From assembly GCF_024713975.1 (NCBI RefSeq), contig NC_091097.1, positions 1,765,361 to 1,829,360 on the forward strand: a DNA stretch of 64,000 nucleotides, in the 5' to 3' direction. The notes below the pieces were generated by a model, which was given only the letters and a program-made list of their open reading frames with translations, made no database searches and was not told where the DNA came from. A program made the position numbers and the translations under genes. This DNA comes from Paralichthys olivaceus. Its lineage: Eukaryota > Chordata > Actinopteri > Pleuronectiformes > Paralichthyidae. Below, in pieces: positions 44,801 through 59,800 of the stretch; the first letter of the stretch is position 1; each line of letters opens with the position of its first letter.

Positions 44801-47800
44801 TGTATAGCGCCAAATCATAATATACATTATCTCAAGGAACTTAAAATCCTTAAAATGGTATTAATATAGAGAAACCCAACAGTTCCCACAATGAGCAGCA
44901 CTTTTGCGACCGTGGAGGAAAACCTCCCTCATTAACAGAGAGAAACCTCTAGAACCAGACTCAATGTGGGCGGCCATCTGCCTCGACCGGTTGGGGTGAG
45001 CAGAGAAAAAAGGGGGGGAGAGGAGAGATGGGTGGAAAAGAGGGGAGAGAAGAGAGAGAGATAGTGAGGAGGGGGAGATAGAGAGAGGCCAGAGAGACTG
45101 GGAACACTTGAGATCCATCAGGTATCAGATCTGACTAGTTCAAATGTAAACAACAGTGTAAAGAAGTTATTGATTATTATTGATAACAGTCACAATTCAC
45201 GTAATAATTAGTTACTGAAGTATGGTTGTTATAATAGTGATATTAGTAACAGTTGTTAGGGTCAGAGATATCTGAAATGAGAGAGGGACTATGGGAGAAA
45301 AAAGTGACAGTTATTTACATGTATTAAAATAAATAAATGAGTGTGGGGGGGCAGAGAGACAGAAGTGAAGAAGGGCTCAGTGCATGATGGGAGTTCCCCC
45401 AGCAGTCTTAGTTATGCTGCTATAGCAGTTATGCTATAGCAGCATAACTAAGTGATGGCTCAGGACTCACCTGATCCAGAACTAACTATAGGCTTTATCA
45501 AAGAGAAGAGTTTTAAGTTTGACTTGAGATGCTGAGATGGTGTCTGTCTCCTGAACCCAGAGTGGGAGCTGGTTCCACAGGAGAGGAGCCTGGTAGCTGA
45601 ATGCTCTACCTCCTGTTCTACTCTCACAGACTCTTGGAACCACAAGAGAGCCTGTGTTTTGGGAACGAAGTGATTTATTTGGTAGTACTACATAAACATA
45701 AATAGTTGTGTTTTGAAATGAACAGAGGCTGGGTCCTTTTATACAACATTTCTACCCAATAATTGCGCCTGGTAAAGGAAATCAGATTTAAAATATTCTA
45801 TAAATCAATGTACAAAATTTAAATCTCTCTAGTAGGAAATTTCACTTCACACAGCCTGGCTTAGGGGTCCTCTGCCAATTTGAGCCTGTGGGCTTGTCAC
45901 CCCAGTTCATCCTTGTTTTATTTTTTCTCTCTCCAGGTTCTACAGGCGAGGTGACCGCAGTTTCAGGAAGGCGGAGAAGCAGCGACTGAAAGCAGAGAAA
46001 CGTCTGCTTAAAGCCGAGGTCAAAGAGATCCGCAAACAGCTGAGGATGGAGAGGCGGGGCATACAGTGGAGCTCTTCCCACAGAGATGGAAGCTCCTCCC
46101 CTGTCCTTCTGCAGCCTCGAGCCACCCAGCACAACAGCCCAGAGTAGGTCACCAAAAACACATGCCCTAAAGAGTAAAATGATTCACATAAATTTGTTTC
46201 AATTTGCGGGGAGTTGCCACATATGATGCCTAAACACTGATAAAAATAAAAAAGTCTCTTAACTAAAAACTTATGGTAAATGCTGAAAAAATTGATTTTA
46301 TTTCTTGCCCAGGCGTCCAAAGCGTCCCTGTCCACTGGTGGTTCCAACCATGACGGCTGCATTTCTGGATGAGAACCTTCCTGATGGAACCCGACTGCGT
46401 CCTGGGACTAAGTTTATTAAGTACTGGAAGATGAGGAACACTGGGACTATCAGCTGGAGTGCTGAAACTAAGGTAAAGTCCTCAACAGTACCACTCTGCA
46501 ACTCATTAGAGCTTATCCTCCTGGCAGCATTGGTTTGGATGGATTGGTTGGTCAATACGCTCTCATCTGACCCAATTGAGTTTAAAGCTATAGGAGGCAA
46601 CTGTGGCTCCAGATGTACAGCAGATTATTTGAAGGTCAGATTTTGGAACAACTATTATAAAACAAAGGGAAAAAAACCTCAGAGACTGACACAAGTTAGG
46701 GATCCCTGTCCCAGGATGGACAGAAATGCAATATATGTTGCGTGTAAAACCAAAATAACAACTTTTACCACATTGATGGGAAAAGACAGTGTCTAATATA
46801 AATGAGAGGTGTATCAATGTGTTAAGTATTTATGTTTAAGAAAAATTCTGACAGATGAAGGGAGCAGTAATGACAATTGTAATGATAGAGGTATTGCCTA
46901 TTATATCATACTATATATGAGTAGGGATATTGTATATTTGAACAATCTAGTTTTAATCATAATCCACAATGAGCTACCACCATGTTGCATGATCCATGAG
47001 CCACGATGTGACCGCAGCCGTGATCCTGGATCTGCAAACGATAAAGCTCAAGGACTCAGGGAAGAAATTAAAGTAATGAGGAGAAAAAAGAGGAAAGAGA
47101 AGCTCCATGTGTCCCCCCCAACATTTTAGACCTATAGCAGCATATCTAGGCATGCCTATTTTACTAATCTTACTGAAGAATAATCTGGATCAAAGAAAGG
47201 TTCCTGGTGGTTTCACTTAAGGGAAGGGTGATTGCCATCAGAACAAGCTATATCATTAGATTATGCATCTCTGAGGTGTTTGGGACCAAGTATTACAACT
47301 TCTGTTTTGTGTGAGTTTAATATAAGAAAATTGCTGTTGTTGCCTTTTTACATGTTAAGATTGACTTGAAGTTGTATTTGTGTCTACCTGGTAATTGGAT
47401 GTCTCGATTTCTCTTTAAACACTTTCTTTCATCTCCACCAGCTTCTGAGATATTTGGCTATTTCTCCACTCTGCTCACCAGTTGCTCTCTGACTGTGTCT
47501 GTCTGCTGTTTGGTAATGAGCAGGCAGTGGACAGTAGGTCCCTCAGAGCTCTTTCACTCAAATCAGCTGCCTGCTGCTGCTGATGAGGGTGGTGAGACTC
47601 AAACCGTAAAGCTGCGGGCTGTTAAAACAGAATCGATACGCTGAGTGGACAGCAGAATCTGTGATAATTCTTTGTGACACCATTACATAGGGTGAGGGTT
47701 AGTCTTAAGTTGAGCATCACTGTTTGTTTCTTGCAGTTGAAATTCATGTGGGGGAACCTAGCGGTGGGATCTGGGGACCGTTGGAGAGAAGTGTCTGTTC

Positions 47801-50800
47801 CCTTCCTTCAGCCAGGACAGGTAAGATATCAAGAGGGAAGTTTTCATTTTCAATTATCTTTAGAGAAGCATGCTGAATTTTTTTCCTACATCATATTTCT
47901 TGCTCTCTCTATGTGGCACTGAATTACATGGATCTCATCGGCACATTACTGCCCCCTGACCCTTGTTGTATATGCTTGCTTTCCTTGATTTTGCTAACCA
48001 ACTTCATTTGTTCTGCATATTTAGGTTGGGATAGTGAGCGTAGCTCTGTGTGCTCCTTCTGTGGAGGGCTCCTACACCTCCCACTGGCGCCTGGCCCACG
48101 CTGGGGAGCAGTTTGGACCGAGGGTGTGGTGCAGTATCGTGGTTGACCCTCTGGCCCCTGCACCCATGATGGCTGATGGGATACTGGTGTCACCCTGTGT
48201 CACACCACAGGTAAAAGAAATAGGTGTATGAACATCGAAGGACTTCATTGAAAATCAGTCATATAAATCAGAAATATACTATAAAGACATGTATTGGGGG
48301 TGTCCTTACACATGATATATGAAAACAATTATTTTGACATTATATTAATTATAAACATATGCTTATGTTTTGTAATTAATCAAACACCTCTTAAGAAGTT
48401 TCCTTTTCTTTTCACATTAACGATCGGGTTCACTCTCCAACATAGTAGGTATTTTTTAGTATTTTGAGTGTAATCCACTAGCCTCAAAGGAGACAAAACA
48501 TATAATATACAACGTTAAAGATCTTTTTTTTTTGTATAGGTGTCATGATAATATTATGTCTTTTTAGCCACTATCTCCAAAATGTAAGTGGATAGTCTTT
48601 GATGAAAAACACGTAGTGAGAGACACAGAGAAATACTAACTAATCTAAATGAAATTATTATTATTTCTTCGTGCAGGGTAAGAACCCAGTGGCCAAGGAT
48701 GGAAAAGCCTGCACAGCTTCTAGAGAGCAGCCTTTAATGTCAGTGGACCAGGAAGAGTACTTCATCCCCTCTGTAGACCTGCTCACTGCGCAGGTAACAA
48801 CAATCACAACACTGCTGTACACTTTGCATTAGGGCTCCAACTAATATTTATTTCTACTTTTTCCACAAGCTGAACAGGCTAACTTGGCCAATGCCAAATC
48901 TGATGTCAGCTCTCTCTGAAATAACCAAGTCAAATTAAGAAATCTTTATTATCCCAGAGGGGCAATTTGTTGTACCACCAGCAATCAGTGCATGACAAAA
49001 ATTATCTAAAAATCACAAAGGCTTCTTTAAAAGGCCGATGGCAGCAGGGACAAATTAGCTTGCAAATCTGTTTGTCCTGCATTTAGGCTGAAAGAATTTA
49101 TGACCGGAGGGATGCAACACAAACTCTTTATAAAGTGGGTGACTCAGAATGAATGAATTGGATAAAACTGACTGAGCCTTCCTGATGGTTATTTTGCTGC
49201 ACAATTTAACAATGCCCTGTATTCGATTTTTGTTTTTTAGAGACAATAACCAAACCAACAGATAAAGGTAAACATGCAGGAATAAAACATTTTCATAAAG
49301 GTAACATCAACATTAAAGTCGCTGAACCTCCGGTAAAAGCACATACAGTATGCTGGTGTGCTTTTTGCAGTTAGACTTGTGCAAATGTAATATACATATA
49401 TAAGTGCATTTCTAAACATGGCTGTTGGCTTGGCCTGTGTAAATGCTCTATAGCTATTTCAGAAAGATGTTCTTGTCATCAGTGAGTCCTCTCCAAACAG
49501 TTCTACAATATACTGTCACCCTTTTTTGTTGTTTGTGTGCTGGACGTTGTGTGCAGAGCTTTTTATAAACAGTGCGTGGTGCAGAGTGAAGTTAGACAAT
49601 GTATGTGTTCATCCTACCTGGTTTATTTGCAATGAAGATTTGACTGTCAACATTTTTCATAAAAATTACACTGATTGTGCTTTATTACTGTTCATGTGTG
49701 TTGCTTATATATACGTTTGAATGGTTTTCCTGACTGCTGTTATTTTTCATACATTGCATGCCGGGTATTTCAGAGTTCAGTTAAGCAATCAACACAATCT
49801 TCAGACCTGAGTTCACAACGTTTCAAAATAAAAGCTCTGTAATTCAGCTCGATTCAGGTTAACTTTTTCCATGAAACTGCACAATAATGTTAATTAGGGA
49901 GTAAGGATAGACTAAAAAGCGAGCCAACAGAAAAAAAGAACATGATGAGAAGCTGTGTACCCGAACTAGATACAGACTAAGTTCTGCCATAGGGTCTCTG
50001 TGTTAACTATTCAATTATCTTCTGTTATATGCTGATTCTCCCGATGCACCTAACACATCAACAGTGATGTAACCTGATGATGTGTTCAGGTGCATCAAGA
50101 GATGTATTTAAAGATGTTGGTATGTTGCGTTCTAAGTATATGTCAAACATTTTCAAATTCTTTTATATCAAAAGCCCCCTTGTTTCCCTTCCAGTAAAAC
50201 AATATATTAATTGTAAAAACTGAAAATAGACGACAAGTTGATGTCTTCAAATTTCACTTCAAATAACACCATCTCCTATATTTCCCATAATGCTGCTCAA
50301 CTGCTTCTTTAATTAGCTGTCTGATGTTGTTTATCTGTCAGGATCTTCTCTCCTTTGAGCTGCTAGACATCAACATCGTTCAAGAGTTGGAGAGTGTCCC
50401 AAACAACACCCCTGCTGGTAAGAGGGGTTTTAGTGGTTCAAAGTGATTGTGTCCAGAGAGTGTGTGTTGTACTCCGAGTATGAGGCTAATCCCACTGTTG
50501 ATCGTATTAAAGATAGAGCTGTCATAATATCACATTTTCACTACACAATAATTGTTACCAAAATAATTCACAATAACATTGTTATCAGGATATTTATAGA
50601 AAATATCATTTCAGTAATATACTTATATAATATATACTATATTTGTCCACTTGTATACTTGTGTTTTGCCCTTTTTCGGCAAAATAATTAATCACAGTGG
50701 AAAGAGAGTCTGTAACCATTAAGACCTGTTCCACTTTACAGTGAAAAAAATCCAAGAGAACTGACAAAACATATGTCCCCGGCATTCTTATCCTATAGCA

Positions 50801-53800
50801 GCATAACTAAGGGCTGACCTGAGCCAGCCCTAACTATAACCTCTATCAAAGAGGAAAGTCTTAAGTCTACTCTTAAAAGTGTTGACCGTGTCTGCCTCCC
50901 GAACCCAAAATGGTAGTTTGTTCCACAGAAGAGGAGCTTGATAACTGAAAGCTCTGGCTCCCAATCTCCTTTTGGAGACTGTGGGAACCACAAGGAACCC
51001 AGCATTCTGAGAGCGCAGTGTTCTGGAGGGGTAGTAGGGTAGGCCTGGGACGATAACTAATTTTGCTGGACGATATATTGTCACACGAATTATTCTCAGT
51101 GTTTTTGACCTTTTGCGATGTAGCGAAGTTCACTTTCTGTGAGCGCACACCATTTTGCGCTGTTCCGTTTATATTGACTTTGTCGACCAAACGCCTCGAT
51201 GAGTGTTGACTGTCGGGACGAAGGCTCTGCATCTCGAGCTGCACTTTGTTTCCCCAGCTGGTTAAACTGGGTCGGGTGGTGATGCTTCAGGTGGGCATGC
51301 AACTTTGTTGTGTTGCCTTTTTTTGTTGCCACCACTTTTGAACTGGCTCGTCCGTGTTGACGGGCTCACCTTGCTCATTTGGTTAGAAGCCGAAACCTTC
51401 CCACACCGGGGCTGTGGCGTTTGGCTTTGCAATCATCTTTTCTCCTCGCGTTCCTCCGCACGACGCTAACTCGCTGCACTCTGTGTGTGTAGCATGTGTG
51501 GCTAATGCTAGCGGCCCCGCTTCCCCCCACAGAGACAAAGAGGCTGGATGACTGACAAGATGGTTCACTCCGTTCATTCCGCAACCAACGCCCCCAGGTG
51601 CTGAGACCGAGCACAGAGTGAACCCTCTTGTCATCCAGCCTGCTTAGAGGCGAGAGAAGAGGAAAACAAACGCGCATGCACATGGCGATATATCGAGGCC
51701 GGAAAAATTATTGAGTTCATTTTAATTTATCATGCGATTAATTGATTTATTGATTATCGGCCCAGGCCTATAGTAGGGTACCATGAGCTCTTTAAGATAT
51801 GATGGTGCTTGCCCATGAAGAGCTTTGTATGTAAGGAGGATAATTTTAAATTCTATTCTGGATTTAACCGGTAGCCAATGTAAAAGAAGCCAAAATGGGA
51901 GAGATGTGATCTCTGATCTTGGTTCTTGTTAGAACACGTGCAGCAGCATTCTGAATTAGCTGCAAAGTCCTAAGAGACTTATTGGAGCAACCTGATAACA
52001 AAGAGGACATTTACCAACCAGCTACTGTGGCGTGTGACTATAAATGCGAGTCAATACCTGCAACAATTTCCTCCATAGCTTTGTGTTTTTACAAGAAACA
52101 TGTCATATATATAAGACTATATATTACACATATATAATATAACATAATATAAGAATCAAATGGCTCTAACTTTACGGGTGTTTACACAATATTGCCATAT
52201 GTGTACTATTAACATGATATCAATATTTCAGTTGTTAAATTGTTTAAACTAAATTCAACGATTTATACCAATATATTAAAACACTTATAACACTTACAAA
52301 TCTGGTTTTGCAATTCCCTGCCTACACAACAAGTGTCGTGACTAGTGTTAGTGATTACAGCATACTACTCATGAAGACTGATTTTTAAAGGGTTAATCTG
52401 ACCATTCTGTAATTTTTGACCTTAATATTAATTTTATTATGGCTGTTGACCTGAATACGTTGGCAATCAAGCGCATTGTAAACTGTCACATTTGAGTCAT
52501 TAATCTAGCTAAGTTTTCTTACAGAGAAACCTCTGGGTCTGCACTAGATTGCAATCTTCTGTCTGAATCCAATTAAGCCACAGAGTATCTTATCTGGTTT
52601 CCTGATTTTGACTGGAATTCAGTTTTTTGTGTCTGAACCCAACAGTAGCTACCCCTGATTACAGGCACATGCAGCGTTAAAAAAATAAAGTACACAGCTT
52701 AGCCAACGGGATCAAACCCAAATATAATTCAAAACATTTTTCCAAACCTGGCCGAGCTCAGCCTGGGCTCGATCTTGGGCAAGACACTGAACGCTAAATT
52801 GTCCCTGGGGGCTGTGCCAGCAGTATGTAAGTGAGGTGTGATAGAAAAGCGCAGCATAAAGAGGCTCTGTATGAATGTGTGAATGGTGGTTTCTTGTTGT
52901 GTAAAGCTATTTGAAGGGTCATTAAGTCTAATGTAACTCAGTCCATTCAAAACCATTTTAAGGGCTTGTCCAAGTTTCTGAAACAATGTCTACATCCACA
53001 AACACAAAAAGTGATTATTTCAAAAACCTTATCATACCTGAGGCACTCATGTCTGTGCAAACACTAATTGCTTAAGTGTTCAAAAGCTGATCCCTTTGAA
53101 CCAGTATTAATGCGCTATATAAATACAAACCATTTACCATTTACAAATAAGGTAGCCTGTGCCAGACTGGAGTTGTTGTAAATATTCTCTCTCTGATCAA
53201 TTCCTCTGTTCAGACATGACTCCCTGCATATCCCCTCTTCCTCAAGATGGCCTCCTGCAGGACAAGAGCAGTCCGTCTTTGGGTCTGATCCAGGAAGAGA
53301 CAGAGGTCATCAACAGCATCATGGGTAATGGAGTTTTCTTACTCTTACTTTTTTAGCTCTTAGATGGAATTTTGTTGGGGTTAAGATAAGCTGCACATAT
53401 ACTTGCACTGAACTGAGATCTTCCACAGTTCTTCTGGAGGGGGAGGTGTATGTGCTCTAACTGGTCCCCTTGTATAAAGTCCGTCGAATGTCCGGAGGAC
53501 TTGATGTCAGAACACACTCTCTGCTGGAGTCACTGCGGGCGAGTGGGGGGTGTTGACACTTTTAACATGTCCAGGGTGGGAGGGGTCGGCCACAATCTTA
53601 CCTGCACATCTCAGAATCCTGGAGATGTACAGGTTCTGGAGAGCATATGATACGCTGCAGTCTGGCCCGGCCCTACCCTTTGTAGTAGCAGCAGCGTACC
53701 ATACGGTGATGAATGAGGTGAGGATGGACTCAGTGTTCGCAATGAAGAAGTTCACCATCATCTGCTTTGGCAGGTTGAACTTTTTCAACTTCCGCAGGAA

Positions 53801-56800
53801 GAACATCCTCTGCTGGGCTTTTTTGGTGAGGGAGCCGATGTTCAGCTCCCAATTCAGGTCCTGGGTGATGAAGGTGCCCAGGAAGCGGAATGTCTCCACA
53901 GTATCAACTGGAGAGTCACACAGGATGATGGGGGTGGGCTGGACTTGGCTCTTCTTAAAGTCCACAGTCATCTCCACTGTTTTAAGAGTGTTGAGCTTCA
54001 AGTGGTTGTCACTGCACCAGGTGGGCGATCTCCCACCTGTAGGCAGACTCGTCCCAACCAGAGATGAGTTTGATGAGGCTGGTGTCGTCCGCAGACTTCA
54101 GGAGCTTGACAGATCAGTGACTGGAGGTGCAGCTGTTCGTGTACAGGGAGTAGAGCAGCGGAGAAACAATGCACCCTTGGGGGATCCAATGCTGATGGTC
54201 CGGGGACCAGAGACATGTTTCCCCAGCTTCACATGCTGCCTTATATCAGACAGGAAGTGCTAAACTTGTACTTGGACTCTTTAAACCAATCCCTGTCCCC
54301 ACTCCTGAAAGCCTTCTAAAAAGGTATACGTGTCTCAAGGGTTTGATGTTTGTCAGTGATCAGCTGAGGACAAGCTGAAGAAGACATTGTTAAATGTGAC
54401 AGTGTGGGTAGAGAAGGACACACAGGGCTGGTCAATGAGCTCTCTCATCTTTGCCTCAGAACACTTGTCCTCTCGTTACTGGTTCTCAGATGTCCCCCAT
54501 GGGGCAGGATCTTGTCCCTGTTCAGGCACCACTGTGGGGATACTCGGCCCACTCCGGGAAAAGATGGCTAGTCGAGGATGGCTGTTCACAGTCCTTTATT
54601 TTTAACCTCCGCCTCGTCAGGCGCACACACATTTAATAGGGTCTCTCGACCCACACACGTCCACACGTCTTTTGGTCTGCTCCCGCGTCAGAAGCCCAGC
54701 CTACTGCAAGAGACCAGAATCAGGTTACCAGCATGCTCTTATTGATTGACTGATTACCTGTCCGATCACCGGCTGAGCCACTCCTCCCTGTCGTCCAGCA
54801 GTTGCGCCCTAACCACACCCCGCCGTCACAGTTGGTAAAGAAATTATTATTTTGAAAACTGATCATTTTGGAACATTCAATAAAAACCAGGAAACCAGTC
54901 ATACTACATATCATAAAGGCTGCGGATGTAATTCCCCTCGTGTGTCATGACATTTGTTTTGGGGAAGAATGTTGAAAATATGAATTCACTGGTTTGTCAG
55001 AATCCTACACCACAGGAACTTTACTACCTGCAAGTTAATGTTCCCTCTTGTTACGACCTTTGCTTTTGTCTCTGAACAGTTTGGGGAAGAGTCCTGGAGC
55101 TAAACTTCATCTTGGCCAAATTTCTCACGCTCTGCTCCACTGCAAACTTTCACTGAAGTTGAATAATGAAAAAGCTGGAACACCACCCCCCTATGTTGAA
55201 GCAGCTAAGCCCTTTGCTAGACAACACTACAACTCGTAAAAATTCTGCCCTCTTACAGGTGTAATGATATTTGATTGTATTGACAAGCCTGTCTGTAAAA
55301 CAATAGAAGCACCACCAATCACAGAGCTTTCTGACATTTTATTTTAGCTTCTACTCAAATTTAGGCCTACAGGGCTTTTGGCTATAAAAAGGCTTGAATC
55401 TGTTTTACATACTAGGTGTCATATAAGTATGGCGTATGTCATACTTGACATAATCTTAAATTTAATTCATTATTATTTATTTTATTTATTATTCAGATTT
55501 AAAATCTTAAATTTAACTTTGTGAAACCTAAAGAAATACTCCTAAAAGAACATAGGGATATTTGATTTCTTTTTTCTGTGCTTGAGTTTTTTATAAAGTG
55601 GTGTTTAGAGGGTTTGACACATTTGGATTTGATTGAAATGGATTTGAGCATTATTCAGCATAGTTTACAGCTCCACTGTTTTTGACTCCCACTGCTTTCA
55701 TCATTTTGTTCCTTAAGCAGAAGTTAGTTGTTGGTAAGTTGCCATCTACGTTAGCAGCTAGCTGGTCAAATTGCTTTTTGTGGTATTTTCGCATCAAAAT
55801 GATTGAGCTCTGTCTTAGATCCGGTTCTCACATCAGCTACTGTATCTCACAGTTTACATTCTGCAGCTGGTGTGCTCGAAACATCCAGAAAACCCCAGAA
55901 TACCAGCTTTTTGGACAGTTCCAGCTTGTTTTTTTAACAAATAGATGTCAGCCTTTGGACTATGATGCTAAAGAAGAGCTTGCCTTCTACATTGAGGAGA
56001 CTGATGGCCCGAAATTGGCTGATGTTTGAGGATTCCTCCTCTCTTGGTATCAGTACTCCTCCAGCTCTGTGCCAAGCTTTTGGGATTGTTTGCTTCATCC
56101 ATGCCACTCTCATTAATTTCTACAACAAGCATAAAACATCAAGAGCATTCTTTTATACCCTGTATGCGACACCATTCAGGCCTGGGGCTGGTGACGTCCA
56201 TTTGGTGTTCCGGCTGCTCAATGGCTGGGATATCAGATGGAATAGTTATCAGATCATGTCTCTTTGGATCAGAGTGTGTTCTTTTCAGGTGCTCCTCTTC
56301 GTCCTGCTTCGTCCTCAGGGTTCCTCCCATCTTTGTGTAGAAGAGAGATTTCACAAACTTAAAGGGGTCTATAAAGAAATTCGTTCTTGCTCATTTTTTT
56401 CCGGGCTGTTCTTAGGTGCTCTCAATCGGCTCTTGATGTTCTCCTGCAGTATGTTAATTCCCTCCTTCTGCTCTTATGAGTCTTCCTTCCACTGCTTTTT
56501 AAGCTACCTCCTCTCTTGTACCCAAATGGACTTAAATGTCACTAATCACTAACCCGTCCCAAGTACTTTTGCTGGTAAAAAGTAGTGTGAACTAGTTTGG
56601 CATATATATATTTTTTAAAATATTTTTTGCATGTGACTGAAAGAGAAAAGTGTCACAGTGTCTAACAGTTATCCTCCTGTTTACTCTCAGTGGCACATCC
56701 AGCTGCTCAGGGTGGCTCTTCCTCCTCCTCCTCCTCTTCCTCCTCCTCCTCCTGCGTGAAGAGCAAAACACTGAAAACAGAGGAGACTCCAGACAGTAAC

Positions 56801-59800
56801 CCCAGCAGTTCCAACAACACCCTTAAACCACCGGCTACACTGAAGGCTTCCCTCCCTTACCCACTGAAAGCATCCCTACCTGCTCCCATGTCTGTGGCTC
56901 TGACCCCAGGGCCTGGCCCCAACTCGGCACCAACCCTGCTTCCTGCTTCAGCCAGGGCCTCCACAGCCACAGGTAAGAGCAGGAAAACAGTGGTTAAGTT
57001 GTTGAGCTGATATTAGATCTGAATTAAGAGTGCACCAAAGGATTTTTTTTTTACATGTCGTTCAATGTGTTCAATGTGGCCTCAATGGAGGTTTATACGG
57101 GCATTTTGGTCATGACTTGTGAATCATGTATTCACACTGAGATTTTTGATGAAACTGCTTTTTATTCACAGTTCAATGGGAAAACTAAATTATTTTTCAC
57201 CCACTCACCCATCACTTGTTGTATAGTTGCATCGTTTTTTGTCTTTTATTTTTTCAGTAATGACAGAATTGATAAAAAGGGGTAAATGTATTGATTTGTG
57301 GAAAAAAAACATTGTCTTTTAGTTGACCAGCATATATATAAATGATAACCATTTGTTGTCTCTGCAAACCTGAGTAGCATGATGATTTTATGTCATGTCA
57401 TGTTTCTGTCCATCAGTCCCATTCTCAGGAAAACATTATGAGGGAATTTCTTCTTGTTTGGCTCTCTTTGCGCCTTTAAGGATGAAACAATTATGGTTTG
57501 GTGGTCAAAGTCACTGTAATCTAATGTCGGTCCCATTATTGTGAACTTGATATATCAGGAATGCCTGGAAAGAATTTCATTACATCTGGCACAAACATTT
57601 ACTTAGACTCAAACAATTTCTAGTAACAATTGATTTGGTCAAAAGTCAAGGTCACTGTAACCCTCGACAACACATAGTCCAGAGACAAAGTCCGGACACA
57701 ATTGTGCGGACATCCTCCCCAGTTCATGTCTGAAAACAGCTTTATTGGCTCACTGTCCTTCCAGTTTTGTGTGTTTTCATTGAAACATTGAACCTTTTTT
57801 TTTTATCCTAATGCAGATGAAGTTGAAGAGTCCCACATGGAGAGCATCTGTGTCGAGCCCAGGGTGAAGGAGACGGAGAAGGAGCCAGAGGAGGAGAAGG
57901 AGAACGAAGGAGGGGAGAAGAGAGAAGGGAGGCGAAGTCGCTCCTCCTCCACCTCTTCAGAAGATTACATCATCATCCTCCCTGATTGCTTTGACACCAC
58001 CCGACCACTGGGGGAGTCCATGTACAGGTATGTGCCAGGAGTAACAGAACTGGTCACCATGTGTTGTCGTGATAATTTGTGGGTGAAGTGACTCCAACAT
58101 GGTGGCTAGATGTTGTTTGCTGTCCCTTTAATCCCCAATTCCTTGTCCTGTTACAGCTCTGCTCTGTCCCAGCCTGGTGACATCACAACCAAGTCCCCCA
58201 CAGACCCTGATACTCCGACTTCTGACCTTACTGACCATCCAGGCAGTACTGCTGAGGACAGAGGAGTAGCTGAGGCAAATGAAGCTGCTTCAGCTTCAGG
58301 GACAGAGTTGTCGGGCACCAGCAGTGCCAATGACATGCTTTGTACATCTCAAACGCTAGATGATGAGCCACTGACACCTGAAGTGGTGGCCCCACCTAAA
58401 GCCACCGTCACACCAAGGTCAGTATTAATGGTGAGATATAAGACGGGCCATTATTTCTAATCCCTGTGTCATTTTTTACTTTAATTCAGTTTAGTTTATT
58501 AGATAAACAGTACAACACAATCATTAAGTATAGCTAACTTGCATCTGTGGTTCTTGAGCAGGAAAATGCAAAATAATCTCCATCCATCCATTATCTCCAC
58601 TCCTTTGAGGGTTCCGGGTGATTAGCTTGAGCCAAACGCAGCTGACATTGGGCGAGAGGGAGGATACACACTGAACAAGTCACCAGTGTATTGCAGGGCT
58701 GACATACAGAGACAAACAACACGTTCACACTCACATTCTCAGCTAAGGACAATTTAGAATCTCCAAATAACCTTATCCCTATCTGTATGGCTTTAGACTG
58801 TGAGAGGAGGCTGGAGTACACAGAGAAAAACCCACACAGACACATAGAGAACATACAAACTCCAGAAAGAATGGCCTATATAAAACACAGTACCGTACGG
58901 CAGGCACATGATTATGGTGAATACATCTAACTTTAAAATAGTAGTACACTGATGGTGGGTCTTGTATATTTTTTGATTCTCTTGAAATTATTAATTACAT
59001 TAACAGTTTAGTAGCAATGAAGGGGTGTATTTGTCTAGTATGTCTAAAATTCTTGATTGTATGTAAAGATGGGCCATGCGTCACCACTCCCTCTCACTAT
59101 CCAGTAATGAAGCTAAAATATCCCAGACATGAAAGTCACCATCTTGCACATTTGTAGCCAGAGTCTTAGCAGTAGTGATTGGGGCAATGATAGGGAGGTC
59201 CGGATAACACACGCTTAACCAACCAGTTTATTATTTCCACAACGGAGGTCACCTGTTTTAGTTTACAGCGCATCGACACCGGCATCAGCTTTTATCACCA
59301 CAAAATCTCCTGACGTCTTTGTCAGTGTCTTCTATGTTTGTTTTTTTTTCACTTTTGCGTCTCTCTAGTGGTAGAAACGTCATCAACCCCTCCACTTGCA
59401 CACTGTGAATCCAGTGCAGGATCTCCTGCTGTGTTCTCACATCGTCTCCTCTGGACTTTTTACGGACTTTATAGTCTGCAGAAACTCCGGAGGTTCTCAC
59501 TCGGACGTTTGCAATCACACACACATCCTCTGGAGAAACTCCCGAGTTAAGTGCATGTCTGAAAGCACCTATATTCACCTCTCTGTTGTGCTCCCTTTTT
59601 AAAAGGCATACAGTTTTCATTCACTTATCAAGTTTAATATATTTTATTTTATTTTAAAAAAAAGCCCTATACGGACTCATTGTCTTTCACAATCCGAATT
59701 TTCACATGTATTGTTGAGCTTGTTTGATTATTGCTTGTCTGAGATACAAACAGAAAATGCATAGTAAATGTATAGATGATTATGATTAGAAAGAGATGTT

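Noticed and set aside
46473..46796. Read-through extension of NBR1 exon 10
   Set aside because: A consensus GTAAAG donor ends the exon at 46472 and the FW domain continues exactly in exon 11; the extension has no similarity to NBR1.
53550..54263. Plus-strand 237-codon open frame
   Set aside because: Antisense of a LINE reverse-transcriptase remnant with recognisable RT blocks on the minus strand.
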